From Shinella sp. (GTDB lineage Bacteria; Pseudomonadota; Alphaproteobacteria; Rhizobiales; Rhizobiaceae): 64,000 nt of DNA. The stretch covers positions 62,001 to 126,000 of the forward strand of contig QFQX01000007.1 in assembly GCA_003248775.1 (NCBI GenBank). The letters run 5' to 3'. Within the stretch, counting starts at the first letter, position 1. Each line of letters starts with the position of its first letter. The position numbers and the translations under genes are program-made. Shown here piece by piece: positions 1 to 8,808 of the stretch. Under the pieces are notes generated by a model. It was not told the origin of the DNA. It searched no databases and saw only the letters and a list, made by a program, of their open reading frames with translations.

Positions 1-1
1 C

Positions 2-1789
2 GATCTCACCACCCTTTCCGGGGCCTATGCCTCCGGAGCGCTCACGCCGACCCGCGTCGTCAACGCCATCTACGACCGCATTGAAGCGCGCGGCGACGAC
101 CACGTCTGGATCTATCTCGTGCCGCGCGAAACCGCGCTGAAGGCAGCGGCCGAACTGGAAGCCGAAGGCCATGACGGCCGTCCCCTCTGGGGCATTCCCT
201 TCTCGGTGAAGGACTGCAACGATATCGTGGGACTGCCGACCACCAATGCGCTGAAGGAAGGCGCATACGTCGCCACCTCCAGCGGTCAGGCGCTCGACCG
301 GCTGTTTTCCGCCGGCGCGCTTCTGATCGGCAAGACCAACATGGACCAGTTCGGCATCGGCCTCGTCGGCATGCGCTCGCCTTACGGCGCCTGCTCCTCG
401 GTGTTCGACGAGCGTTACATCTCCGGTGGCTCCTCCTCCGGTTCGGGCGTTTCCGTCGCCGCCGGCCTGTCGAGCTTTTCCATCGCCAACGACGCCGCCG
501 GTTCCGGCCGCGTTCCGGCGGGCTTCAACAACATCGTCGGCATCAAGCCGACGCCGGGCCTCGTCAGCAATGCCTGCGTCTCCGGCGGCGGCTGCGTGAA
601 GACCATCGAAACGCTGTCGGTGTTTTCGCTCACCGTCGAAGACGGCATGAAGGTGCTCGACCTGATGGCCGGCTACGACCCTTCCTACCCCTTCTCCAAG
701 CCCGAAGCCGACGACGTGCCGCTGGTTCCTATCGCGCCGGCGCAGACATTCCGCTTCGGCGTGCCGGCCGGCGAGGCGCTGCGCTTCTTCGGTGATGCCG
801 AGGCCGAGCGCCTGTTCAACGAGGCCGTCGAGCGGCTCATCGCCATGGGCGGCGAGAAGGTCGAGGTGGATTTCACCCCCTTCGAGGAAACCCAGCGCAT
901 TCTCTATGACGGACCGTGGATTTCCGAACGCGCGCTCAGCCTCGACAGCGTTCTGGAAAAATACCGGGATGCGATCCATCCGGTCACCCGGCAGATCCTG
1001 TCGAAATCCGGCAATTTCAGCGCCATCGACACCTTCGGCGCGATCCACCGCATCGCGGAACTGAAGCGCGACACCCGCGCCGTCTGGGACGATATCGCCG
1101 TACTGATGGTGCCGACCACGCCGACGATCTACACAAAGGAAGAGATCGCGGCGAACCCGATCGAGCTCAACAGCAAGCTCGGCATCTACACCAACTTCGT
1201 CAACCTGATGGGTCTTTGCGGCATCGCCGTGCCCAATGGTTTCCGCAGGGACGGCCTGCCGCTCGGCGTCACCTTCCTCGCGCCCGGTTTCGAGGAAGCC
1301 CGCGCCGCCGGCATCGCCGCCGCCTTCCACCGGGCGACGGGCCTGAAGCTCGCCAGGTTCGACAATCCCTATCCGGAAGCGACCGAACAGCCGCTGCCGG
1401 AAGGCTGCCGGGAGATCGCCGTGGTCGGCGCCCATCTCACCGGCATGCCGCTCAACCACGAACTCACCGAGCGCGGCGGTTTCTTCCGCCGCTCCACCAC
1501 CACCAGCGGCGATTACAGGCTCTATGCGCTGAACGGCACCGTGCCGGCAAAGCCGGGTCTCATCCGCGCCGAAGGCGGCGCGCCTGTGGCCGTCGAGATC
1601 TGGGCGCTGCCTGTTGCGGGCTTCGGCGACTTCATCGGCCGCATTCCCGCCCCGCTCGGCGTCGGCAAGCTGACGCTGGCGGACGGTTCTGAGGTGACCG
1701 GTTTCCTCTGCGAAAGCAGCGCTATCGCCGGCCAGCCGGATATCACCGCTTATGGCGGCTGGCGGGCCTATCGCCAGAGCGCGGCCTGA
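2..1789 (+). CDS. atzF: Allophanate hydrolase, 5' end missing
   Basis: Hydrolyses allophanate to ammonium and CO2, the last step of cyanurate/biuret and ATP-dependent urea breakdown, in the cytoplasm. The reading frame is open from base 2, so the true start lies before the window. The amidase-signature domain shows Lys in SVKDCND, the Gly/Ser stretch GGSSSGSG and the nucleophile segment DAAGSGRVPAG. The last ~120 residues (from EIAVVGAHLTGMPLNHEL) are the C-terminal domain typical of AtzF/DUR1 and absent from ordinary amidases. The gene starts a plus-strand run of amide and cyclic-amide hydrolases. No urea carboxylase gene is visible, but it could lie upstream. Function is confident; only the N-terminus is unseen. 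Confidence 0.93.
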   Translation, partial: DLTTLSGAYASGALTPTRVVNAIYDRIEARGDDHVWIYLVPRETALKAAAELEAEGHDGRPLWGIPFSVKDCNDIVGLPTTNALKEGAYVATSSGQALDRLFSAGALLIGKTNMDQFGIGLVGMRSPYGACSSVFDERYISGGSSSGSGVSVAAGLSSFSIANDAAGSGRVPAGFNNIVGIKPTPGLVSNACVSGGGCVKTIETLSVFSLTVEDGMKVLDLMAGYDPSYPFSKPEADDVPLVPIAPAQTFRFGVPAGEALRFFGDAEAERLFNEAVERLIAMGGEKVEVDFTPFEETQRILYDGPWISERALSLDSVLEKYRDAIHPVTRQILSKSGNFSAIDTFGAIHRIAELKRDTRAVWDDIAVLMVPTTPTIYTKEEIAANPIELNSKLGIYTNFVNLMGLCGIAVPNGFRRDGLPLGVTFLAPGFEEARAAGIAAAFHRATGLKLARFDNPYPEATEQPLPEGCREIAVVGAHLTGMPLNHELTERGGFFRRSTTTSGDYRLYALNGTVPAKPGLIRAEGGAPVAVEIWALPVAGFGDFIGRIPAPLGVGKLTLADGSEVTGFLCESSAIAGQPDITAYGGWRAYRQSAA

Positions 1790-1814
1790 CACAACAGGCC
1801 TCCCGGACGAGGGT

Positions 1815-1888
1815 CCGGCGATCCGCTCGCCGGGTCCATTTCATGCAATTCCAAACGCAAGGCCGCTGCACAGCCTTGCTGGAATTGC
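1815..1888. other. Intergenic hairpins after atzF
   Basis: Two inverted repeats lie between atzF and the next gene. One pairs CCGGCGA with TCGCCGG (1815-1833). The second is nested: GCAATTCCA (1845-1853) pairs with TGGAATTGC (1880-1888), and inside it CAAGGC (1858-1863) pairs with GCCTTG (1873-1878). Neither has a T-run. They could be a processing or attenuation structure, or an operator for the downstream gene. Role not known. Confidence 0.45.
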
Positions 1889-1967
1889 TCTATACCTTGC
1901 GGGGGAGGCAGCAATTGCATTCCCCGCACCGGATTTCGACGGAGCGCATGAGAAAGGGCGAAAGGCT

Positions 1968-3161
1968 TTGACCGACACCGTTTTCACCAATGCCAGGCTG
2001 GCGGATGGCCGCCTTGTCGATATCGCGGTCACGGACGGCCGCATCGCCGCCATCGAAACCGCGGGAACGGCTGTCATCACCGGGTCCACGGTGGACATTG
2101 CCGGCGCGCTCCTCGTGCCAGGCTTCGTCGAAGGACATATCCATCTCGATACCAGCTTCTACGGCGACAAGTGGATACCGCATCGCCCCTGCACCAACGG
2201 CTTCGACGTGCATGAGCGCGTGACCTTTCAGGCCGAGAACATGGCGAACGCCGCACCGATGGAGACACGCGCGCGCAACCAACTCGACCTCTGCATCGCC
2301 AACGGCTCGCTCGCCATGCGCAGCCATGTGATGGTCGACGGTTCGGTCGGACTGAAGTCGCTCGAAACCATCCTTGCCGTGCGCGAGGAATATCGCGGGA
2401 TCATCGACATCCAGCTCGTCGCCTTCCCGCAGAGCGGCATCCTGAAAAGCCCCGGCACGCCGGCGCTGCTCGATGAGGCGATCAGGCTCGGCGCGGATCT
2501 CGTCGGCGGGCTCGATCCGGGCAGCTTCGACCGCGATGTCAGCGGCCATCTCGACGTCGTGTTCGGCGTCGCGGAAAAGCACGGCGTCGATGTCGATATC
2601 CACCTGCACGACGCCGGCACGCTCGGTGCCTTCACCATCGAGGAAATCTGCGCGCGCACCACGGCACTCGGCATGCAGGGCCACGTGGCGGTGAGCCACG
2701 CCTATGGCCTCGGTGATCTGGCACCCGATGCCGCCCGCAAGATCGCCGGCCTGATCGCAAAGAGCGGCGTCGCGATCATGACCAATGCGCCGGGAGCCAA
2801 CAATTTCCCGCCGGTCGCCCTTCTCGCCAGCGAGGGCGTGACGGTGTTTTCCGGCAGCGACAACATCCGCGATTCCTGGTGGCCCTATGGCGATGGCGAC
2901 ATGCTGCGCCGGGCCGAAATCATCGGCTACCGCTCCGGCTTCTACACCGATGCCGAACTGTCGCTCGCCTTCGATGTCGTGACATCGGGGGGCGCCAAGG
3001 CCCTGAGGCTCGAAGGCTATGGCATGGTAGCAGGCGCGAAGGCGGATTTCACCACGCTCGACGCCGAACATGTACCGCAGGCCGTTGTCGCCGTGCCGAA
3101 AAGCCGCCGGGTGTTCAAGGCCGGACGCCTCGTTGCCGAAAACGGCAAGGTCCTGCGCTGA
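1968..3161 (+). CDS. Cytosine-deaminase-like amidohydrolase
   Basis: Metal-dependent amidohydrolase of the CodA/AtzC branch, predicted to deaminate or open a small N-heterocycle in the cytoplasm. Visible features are the N-terminal beta-strand VFTNARLADGRLVDIAVTDG, the metal motif HIHLD, an AFPQSG segment matching the CodA substrate-binding region, the histidine in DIHLHDAG, VSHAYGL, and the metal/catalytic Asp in SGSDNIRDSWWPYG. CodA's catalytic Glu position (HCDE) reads HLHD here, so the substrate may differ. I chose TTG 1968 because it follows a purine-rich stretch (gggcgaaagg) and begins at the family's usual first strand; longer in-frame starts run into atzF. The stop overlaps the next ATG. 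Exact substrate unknown. Confidence 0.82.
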   Translation: MTDTVFTNARLADGRLVDIAVTDGRIAAIETAGTAVITGSTVDIAGALLVPGFVEGHIHLDTSFYGDKWIPHRPCTNGFDVHERVTFQAENMANAAPMETRARNQLDLCIANGSLAMRSHVMVDGSVGLKSLETILAVREEYRGIIDIQLVAFPQSGILKSPGTPALLDEAIRLGADLVGGLDPGSFDRDVSGHLDVVFGVAEKHGVDVDIHLHDAGTLGAFTIEEICARTTALGMQGHVAVSHAYGLGDLAPDAARKIAGLIAKSGVAIMTNAPGANNFPPVALLASEGVTVFSGSDNIRDSWWPYGDGDMLRRAEIIGYRSGFYTDAELSLAFDVVTSGGAKALRLEGYGMVAGAKADFTTLDAEHVPQAVVAVPKSRRVFKAGRLVAENGKVLR

Positions 3162-4750
3162 TGGAGCCGGCCGGCGGCGGGATGACGGACAAAAGCACCG
3201 CAACCAGCCGCAAGGGCATGGTGGTCGCGCCGCACTGGCAGGCGAGCCGGGCCGGCGCGGAGGTGCTGAAGCGCGGCGGCAATGCCATCGAGGCGGTGCT
3301 TGCGGCGGGTGCCGCCCTATCCGTGCTTTACCCGCATTTCTGCGGCCTCGGCGGCGATGCCGTGTGGATGATCGGCGATGCCTCGGGCAAGGTTTCCTGC
3401 CTGCTCGGCATCGGACAGGCGGCCGAAGCGGCGGGTGCGGCGGATATCCGTGAGATACCCGTGCGTGGTCCCGGCTCGACGCTCACCACCGCCTGTCTGG
3501 TTGACAGCTGGCAACGACTCATCGACCTCTCCTCCACCCGGTGGGGCGGCCGCGAAACGCTCGGGCGTCTGCTCGAACCGGCCATCGCCCTTGCTCATGA
3601 AGGCTTCGAGGTCAGCCCCTCGCAACGCTTCTGGTTCGATTTCCGGGCCGGCGAACGGGAGACGTGGCCGGGCTTTGCCCCACTCTTCACCGGCGAGGGC
3701 ATCCAGCGGCAACCGCAGCTTGCCCGCACGCTCGAAACCATCGCCCGCGAGGGTGCGAGGACCTTCTACGAAGGCGAACTCGCCGCCCGCATCGCCCGCG
3801 GACTGAACGACACCGGTTCACCGCTGACATCTGCGGATCTAGCCGCAACGCAGGCCCGTTTCGCGGAGCCGGCCAGCCTCGATTACCGGGGCGTGACGCT
3901 CTTTGCCCCGCCGCCGCCAACGCAGGGCACCACCACGCTCGGCATCATGGGCGTGCTCGGCCATCACCCGATGCCGGACAAGGACCCGGCGAGCGCCGGC
4001 TACTATCATTTTCTCGTGGAGGCGGTGAAACAGGCCTTTCTCGACCGCCACCGGCTCGGCGATCCCGATTTCGGCGATGTGAGCCCGATGGCGGCGATGC
4101 TCGATCCCGCCCGCCTCGCGGCAAAGGCTTCCACCATCGATCCCGACAAGGCAATGGACTGGCCGCATGTCTACCGTCACGGCGATACCTCCTTCCTCGC
4201 CGCCGTCGATGCCGAGGGGCGTTCGGCCTGCGTGCTGCAGTCCATCTATTTCGACTGGGGAAGCGGGGTTGTCGTGGGCGACACCGGCATTCTCTGGCAG
4301 AACCGGGGCGCGGCCTTCAGCCTCGATCCGCAGAGCCCCAACCGTCTCGCGCCGGGAAAGCGGCCCTTCTACACCCTCAATCCCGGTCTCGCTCTCAAGG
4401 ACGGACGGCCGCATCTCGTCTATGGCACGCAAGGCGCGGACGGCCAGCCGCAGACGCTCTGCCTGCTGCTCAGCCTGCTGATCGACCACGGTCTCGATCC
4501 GGCTGAAGCACTGGCGCGACCGCGCTTCCTGCTCGGCAAGACCTTCTCCGACAGCCGCGACAGCCTCAAGCTTGAGGAAAATGCCGGGGAAGCGGTGTTT
4601 GCAGCACTTAAGGCGCTCGGTCACACCGTTTCGCCCATCGGCGCGCTCAGTCCGCTGGGCGGGCAGGCGGGCGTGATCCGCATCGATGACGACGGCACCA
4701 TGCATGGCGCGCACGATCCGCGCAGCGATGGCGGGGCCATCCCACTTTGA
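3161..4750 (+). CDS. Gamma-glutamyltransferase family protein
   Basis: Ntn-hydrolase of the gamma-glutamyltranspeptidase family, expected to self-cleave and act on gamma-glutamyl or related amide substrates. The N-terminal part (GMVVAPHWQASRAGAEVLKR, GGNAIEAVLA, CGLGGDA) is typical. The Thr in HGDTSFLAAVDAEG, at about residue 345, fits the autoprocessing nucleophile. There is no clear signal peptide, so a cytoplasmic location is likelier than the periplasm where classical GGT acts. The ATG at 3161 overlaps the preceding stop (TGATG); an alternative start is ATG 3182. Lying between two amidohydrolases, it probably belongs to the same catabolic operon rather than to glutathione turnover. Confidence 0.85.
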   Translation: MEPAGGGMTDKSTATSRKGMVVAPHWQASRAGAEVLKRGGNAIEAVLAAGAALSVLYPHFCGLGGDAVWMIGDASGKVSCLLGIGQAAEAAGAADIREIPVRGPGSTLTTACLVDSWQRLIDLSSTRWGGRETLGRLLEPAIALAHEGFEVSPSQRFWFDFRAGERETWPGFAPLFTGEGIQRQPQLARTLETIAREGARTFYEGELAARIARGLNDTGSPLTSADLAATQARFAEPASLDYRGVTLFAPPPPTQGTTTLGIMGVLGHHPMPDKDPASAGYYHFLVEAVKQAFLDRHRLGDPDFGDVSPMAAMLDPARLAAKASTIDPDKAMDWPHVYRHGDTSFLAAVDAEGRSACVLQSIYFDWGSGVVVGDTGILWQNRGAAFSLDPQSPNRLAPGKRPFYTLNPGLALKDGRPHLVYGTQGADGQPQTLCLLLSLLIDHGLDPAEALARPRFLLGKTFSDSRDSLKLEENAGEAVFAALKALGHTVSPIGALSPLGGQAGVIRIDDDGTMHGAHDPRSDGGAIPL

Positions 4751-4779
4751 TGACACAAGCCTACCGAGGGAAAAGCGGC

Positions 4780-6009
4780 ATGCTGTTCGATCTGGTGATA
4801 CGCAATGCGCTGACGGAGCCGAACGGCGAGCCGGTGGATATCGCCGTCAAAGACGGCGTGATCGCGGCCATCGAACCCGCCTTCCGCTGCGAAGCCATGA
4901 CGGAAGCCGACGCGAAGGGCGCGTTTGCCTTCAGCGGTTTCGCCGAAAGCCATATCCATCTCGACAAGGCCGGCATTCTCGGCCGCTGCACCATCTGCGA
5001 GGGCACGCTTGCCGAAGCGGTGAGGGAGACAGCCCGCGCCAAGAAGGGTTTCGAGGTGGAGGATGTCCATGCCCGCGCCTCGGCCGTGGTGGAAAAGGCG
5101 ATTGCCAGCGGCACGACGCGGCTTCGCACCTTCGTCGAGATCGATCCGCGCGCCGGCTTCCGCTCCTTCGAGGCGATCCTGAGGGTGAAGGCGGATTATG
5201 CCTTTGCCATCGACATCGAGATCTGCGCCTTCGCGCAGGAAGGGCTGACGCAGGAGCCTGAAACGCTTGCCATGCTGGACAGGGCGCTGTCGCAAGGCGC
5301 CGACCTCGTGGGCGGCTGCCCCTATACCGATCCCGATCCGCGCCGGCATGTGGAACTGATCTTCGAACTTGCCCTGAAACACGACGTCGCCGTCGATTTT
5401 CATCTCGATTTCGACCTCAACCCGGAAAACACCAATCTTCCCGCCGTGATCGAGGAAACGATGCGGCACGGCTGGGGCGGGCGGGTCTCGGTCGGCCATG
5501 TCACCAATCTCTCGGCGCTTCCGGCGGAGGGTATCAGGGCGATTGCCGCGCGTCTCTCCGAAGCCGGCATTGCGCTCACCGTGCTGCCGGCGACCGATCT
5601 CTTCCTCAACGGTCGCGCCTACGAAGCGTTGGTGCCGCGCGGGGTCGCGCCGGTGCATCTGCTGGCCGAATGCGGGGTCGTCACCTCGATTGCCACCAAC
5701 AACGTGCTGAACCCGTTCACACCCTATGGCGACGCCTCGCTGGTCAGGATGGCGAACCTCTACGCCAATGTCGCCCAACTCTCGCGCGATGACGACATGA
5801 CGCGCGTCTTCTCCATGGTCTCCGCGTCCGCCGCGAAGCTGATGGGCAAGCAGCATGGCCTTGCCGTCGGAGGGGAGGCGACCCTCGTGCTCCTCGATTG
5901 CGCCGGTCCCGCCGATGCCGTGCGCGAGGTCGCCCGGGTTATCGGCGGCTGGAAGAACGGACGGCAAAGCTTCTGGAACGGCCTGCCGCAGATCTTCCGG
6001 CCGCAATGA
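4780..6009 (+). CDS. CodA-like amidohydrolase with altered active site
   Basis: Amidohydrolase-fold protein of about 409 residues, related to cytosine deaminase. The first metal motif is intact (SHIHLDK) and VGHVTNL keeps the third His. At CodA's catalytic HCDE the sequence reads HLDF, and at CodA's GHDDVFDPW it reads ATNNVLNPF, so both the proton-shuttling Glu and the catalytic/metal Asp (E. coli Glu217 and Asp313) appear replaced by Phe and Asn. The start ATG 4780 has gaggg about nine bases upstream; an upstream in-frame TTG/ATG at 4747/4750 overlaps the previous stop and is less likely. The protein may use a different metal arrangement, catalyse another reaction or have no hydrolase activity. 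It closes the cluster. Confidence 0.78.
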   Translation: MLFDLVIRNALTEPNGEPVDIAVKDGVIAAIEPAFRCEAMTEADAKGAFAFSGFAESHIHLDKAGILGRCTICEGTLAEAVRETARAKKGFEVEDVHARASAVVEKAIASGTTRLRTFVEIDPRAGFRSFEAILRVKADYAFAIDIEICAFAQEGLTQEPETLAMLDRALSQGADLVGGCPYTDPDPRRHVELIFELALKHDVAVDFHLDFDLNPENTNLPAVIEETMRHGWGGRVSVGHVTNLSALPAEGIRAIAARLSEAGIALTVLPATDLFLNGRAYEALVPRGVAPVHLLAECGVVTSIATNNVLNPFTPYGDASLVRMANLYANVAQLSRDDDMTRVFSMVSASAAKLMGKQHGLAVGGEATLVLLDCAGPADAVREVARVIGGWKNGRQSFWNGLPQIFRPQ

Positions 6010-6146
6010 ACAGTCGCCCGCGGGGCCAGACCTTCTCGAAGAAATGTATTTCGAAAATCCGCCGGCCCGCCGGATTTTTGTATCTCCTACAGAGAGATGG
6101 GATATGGTCTGAATGGGAGGAAGTCAGAGTCTATGGAGTAATTGCT

Positions 6147-6749
6147 ATGACAATCACAGTGAACTCGAGAACGGCCACCCACCCGATCGAGCCGGTCTTC
6201 CTCAATCGCTGGTCGCCGCGCGCCTTTACCGGCGAGGCGATCTCCGAGCCTGAACTGCTTTCCCTGCTGGAGGCCGGCCGCTGGGCTCCCTCCGCCTTCA
6301 ACGCGCAGCCGTGGCACTTCATCTATGCGCGCCGCGACACGCCGGCGTGGGAAAAACTGCTCGGCCTGCTCAACGACTTCAACCGCAGCTGGGCGCAGGC
6401 CGCTTCGGCGCTGGTCGTCGTCGTCTCGAAGACCACCCTGCAGGCACCGGGTGCGGCGGAAGAAACCCCGTCCTACACTCATTCCTTCGATGCCGGCGCA
6501 GCCTGGGGCGCAATCGCCCTTCAGGCCGCCTATTCCGGCTGGCAGGCCCATGGCATGGCCGGCTTCGATCATGAGCGCGCCCGCAAGGACCTGAACATCC
6601 CGGAAAACTACCGCGTCGAAATGGCCTTCGCCATCGGCCGCGTCGGCGACAAGTCGATCCTGCCGGAAGCCCTGCAGCAGCGCGAAATCCCGAGCCCGCG
6701 AAAGCCGCTCGCCGAAATCGCCACCGAAGGCTCCTTCGAGCGCGGCTGA
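6147..6749 (+). CDS. Nitroreductase family protein
   Basis: FMN-dependent NAD(P)H oxidoreductase of the nitroreductase fold, 200 residues, cytoplasmic. The N-terminal FMN-binding motif RWSPRAF and the adjoining RWAPSAFNAQPW are characteristic, as is the C-terminal YRVEMAFAIGRVGD. The start ATG 6147 follows GGAG by nine bases; the frame stays open upstream but without a family-like sequence. It is single-gene: a strong terminator-like hairpin follows at once. Physiological substrate (quinone, nitroaromatic or other electrophile) cannot be told. The neighbouring DJ-1/PfpI genes would fit an electrophile-stress role, but that is inference. Confidence 0.85.
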   Translation: MTITVNSRTATHPIEPVFLNRWSPRAFTGEAISEPELLSLLEAGRWAPSAFNAQPWHFIYARRDTPAWEKLLGLLNDFNRSWAQAASALVVVVSKTTLQAPGAAEETPSYTHSFDAGAAWGAIALQAAYSGWQAHGMAGFDHERARKDLNIPENYRVEMAFAIGRVGDKSILPEALQQREIPSPRKPLAEIATEGSFERG

Positions 6750-6775
6750 CCGGCCAATCGATCTACATGAATGCG

Positions 6776-6811
6776 ACGCACCGGCGGGCTATCGCCGGTG
6801 CGTTTCCGTTT
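6776..6811 (+). terminator. Rho-independent terminator of nitroreductase
   Basis: A perfect 11-bp stem, ACGCACCGGCG (6776-6786) with CGCCGGTGCGT (6793-6803), has a six-base loop and is followed by a T-rich tail (tttccgttt). It begins 26 bases after the nitroreductase stop. Confidence 0.8.
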
Positions 6812-6836
6812 GGGGACGGGCCTGCCTTCTCTTCCG

Positions 6837-6925
6837 ACGTCATCCTCGGCCTCGTGCCGAGGATCTACCCACGTCAATAGGATCGGGCGTCTGCAGATGC
6901 TCGGGACAAGCCCGAGAATGACGAC
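6837..6925. repeat. Rhizobial RIME-like palindromic intergenic repeat
   Basis: Two inverted repeats, CATCCTCGGcctcgTGCCGAGGAT and CTCGGGACAAGCCCGAG, face each other with GTCAT at the left end and ATGAC at the right end. This architecture (CGTCATCCTCGGGC...GCCCGAGGATGACG) matches the intergenic mosaic repeats known from Rhizobiaceae. It lies between the nitroreductase terminator and the convergent DJ-1 gene. Confidence 0.65.
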
Positions 6926-6986
6926 AGCGGATATGGTACCACTTGCTCACGAGGTGAGCCTGATATGAAGTTCGTCAGCAGTCCGG

Positions 6987-7018
6987 CGCACCGGTGACAA
7001 CCTCACCGGTGCGTTTTT
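6987..7018 (+). terminator. Second terminator-like hairpin
   Basis: CGCACCGGTGA (6987-6997) pairs perfectly with TCACCGGTGCG (7003-7013) around a five-base loop, then TTTTT. Stem and T-run are oriented for plus-strand transcripts. The core GCACCGG is shared with the 6776 hairpin, so one may be a copy of the other. Confidence 0.65.
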
Positions 7019-7029
7019 CCCCCGCGTCC

Positions 7030-7875
7030 TTACTTCAGCCGCTTCAGGATTTCCGCCGCGACTTCGGTTGCGGTGGCGGGGTTCTGGCCGGTGATGAGTT
7101 CGCGGTCGGTCACCATGTTGGGCTCGAAGGGCGAGGTGTTGCTGACGAAGACGGCGCCGGCCTGCTGCAACGCGTCCTGCGGATAGAACTTCATCTCGCC
7201 ACCGCCGAGAAGCGGCTTGGCCATTTCTTCCTCGGCATTGGAGAAGACCGTGACCTTGTAGCCGGCATAGAGCCAGCCGGCTTCAGCTGAACCGCCCTTC
7301 GGGCCGGCTTCCATGCCGCGGCTGAAGGCCGACGCATCGTCAAGCGTCGAGAGAAGCGCGATCGGGCCGTGGCACATCAGGGCCGTCGTCTTGCCTTCGG
7401 TATGGAAACGGGCGAGCAGCCGGCCAAGCTCGGCGCTGACCAGGAGATCCTGCATCGGCGCATGGCCGCCCGGCACATAGACGGCATCGTATTTGTCATA
7501 GCCGAGCTGTTCGACGCGGGCGAGGCTGACGACCGGCGATGCATCGGGGTCCATGATCTTCAGCCTGTCGAGCAGGGCTTCGCTCTCCTGCATGGCGGTT
7601 TCATCGCCGCCGAAATACATCTTGTCGATGGACGTCCTGTCGACAGAGGGAGCCTTGCCCTTCGGTGTCGCGAAGGTCAGCTCGTGGCCGGCATCGAGGA
7701 ATGCCTTCACCGGCTGCATGAGTTCGTTGAGATAGAAGCCGGTCTGGAAGACCTTGCCATCCTTGAGGTCGAGATGGTTCTCGTCCGAGAGGACGACGAG
7801 GATATTGGCGGCATGGGCTTCGACAGCGCCGAGGCCAAACGCCAGCGTTACCGCGAGAGGGCGGATCAGGTTCAT
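7030..7875 (-). CDS. Exported DJ-1/PfpI family protein
   Basis: Class I glutamine-amidotransferase-like protein of the DJ-1/PfpI superfamily, about 281 residues. The N-terminus (MNLIRPLAVTLAFGLG, then AVEAHA) is a good signal peptide, so it probably acts in the periplasm. The nucleophile elbow is MCHGP, with the acidic/His surroundings VPGGHAPM typical of Hsp31/glyoxalase-III-like members. The start at 7875 (minus) has GGAG nine bases upstream; a longer in-frame start would add 18 residues before the signal peptide and is rejected. It is a paralogue of the next gene and lies 98 bases downstream of it on the same strand. Possible roles are glyoxal/methylglyoxal detoxification or protein repair; the substrate is not shown. 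Confidence 0.8.
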   Translation of the reverse strand: MNLIRPLAVTLAFGLGAVEAHAANILVVLSDENHLDLKDGKVFQTGFYLNELMQPVKAFLDAGHELTFATPKGKAPSVDRTSIDKMYFGGDETAMQESEALLDRLKIMDPDASPVVSLARVEQLGYDKYDAVYVPGGHAPMQDLLVSAELGRLLARFHTEGKTTALMCHGPIALLSTLDDASAFSRGMEAGPKGGSAEAGWLYAGYKVTVFSNAEEEMAKPLLGGGEMKFYPQDALQQAGAVFVSNTSPFEPNMVTDRELITGQNPATATEVAAEILKRLK

Positions 7876-7973
7876 GGGAAATGTCTCCGGAAAATGGCGG
7901 CTCCCGACAGGAGAAGAGAGCCGCTTCAAGGGGGTGTTTCTGTGTGGGTTGGTCTGGGTTTAGGTTGGCCGCC

Positions 7974-8657
7974 TCAGGCGGCGAGCAGATCGCGGATCGC
8001 TTCGCCGACGCCGGTTGCGGATTGCGGGTTCTGGCCGGTGACGAGGCGGCCGTCGACCACGACCTTGGCGTTCCAGTCGGCCGCCGGGTGATGGATCGCG
8101 CCGCGTTCGGTGAGCGTGCTGGCGAGCAGGAAGGGCACGGTCTTGTCGAGACCGACGGCGCGCTCCTCGGAATCGGTGAAGGCGCTGACATTGCGGCCGG
8201 CGACCAGATAGCTGCCGTCGCTGAGCCTGACGTTCACCAGCGCCGCCGGGCCATGGCAGACGGCCGCGACGATACCGCCGGCCTCGAAGATGTCGCGCGC
8301 GGTGCTGGCGACGGCCGGGCTCTGCGGCAGGTCCCACATGGCGCCATGGCCGCCGGCGAAGAAGATCGCGGCGTAGCGGGCGGGATCGACATCGGCGAGT
8401 TTCGCGGTGTTGCGGATCGCGGCGCGGAAGGTCTCGTCGTTCCAGTAGCGGGCATTGGTCGCGTCATCGAGATCGAGCCCGTCGACCGGCGGTTCGCCGC
8501 CCTCGATCGAGGCGAATTCCACCTCGATGCCGGCGGCATCGAGAACCGCGAGCGGATGGGTGACTTCGCCGAGATAGAAGCCGGTCGGCTGGCCGCTATC
8601 GCCCTTCACGCCGTGGCTGGTCAGAACGAACAAGACGGGTTTTGCTGCATCGGTCAT
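7974..8657 (-). CDS. DJ-1/PfpI family protein (Hsp31-like)
   Basis: Cytoplasmic DJ-1/PfpI protein, 227 residues, likely a glutathione-independent glyoxalase or deglycase-type stress protein. Visible motifs are FFAGGHGAMWDLP and the nucleophile elbow VCHGPAAL, with the C-terminal VTGQNPQSATGVGEAI shared with its neighbour (ITGQNPATATEVAAEI). The start at 8657 (minus) has AAGGAG at ideal spacing; a longer version lacks family sequence. It is transcribed away from the LysR regulator at 8809, which likely controls it. The two adjacent paralogues look like a duplication followed by a change of compartment, since only the downstream copy has a signal peptide. Confidence 0.82.
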   Translation of the reverse strand: MTDAAKPVLFVLTSHGVKGDSGQPTGFYLGEVTHPLAVLDAAGIEVEFASIEGGEPPVDGLDLDDATNARYWNDETFRAAIRNTAKLADVDPARYAAIFFAGGHGAMWDLPQSPAVASTARDIFEAGGIVAAVCHGPAALVNVRLSDGSYLVAGRNVSAFTDSEERAVGLDKTVPFLLASTLTERGAIHHPAADWNAKVVVDGRLVTGQNPQSATGVGEAIRDLLAA

Positions 8658-8808
8658 CGTGTTCTCCTTCGATCCCCCAAAAGGGATCGCTTTGCGGGGA
8701 TGTCGGGCCTTCGGGGCCGTTTTCATCGGATGACAAGCATTTATTTCCTTCACCTGAGGCGATAAAGATAGCCATCGGGAAATCATCTGTTCTTCAAAGG
8801 CTATAATC

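Noticed and set aside
1890..6006. Minus-strand frames of 437 and 461 codons
   Set aside because: They lie wholly opposite the amidohydrolases, which have complete catalytic motifs; the antisense products resemble nothing.
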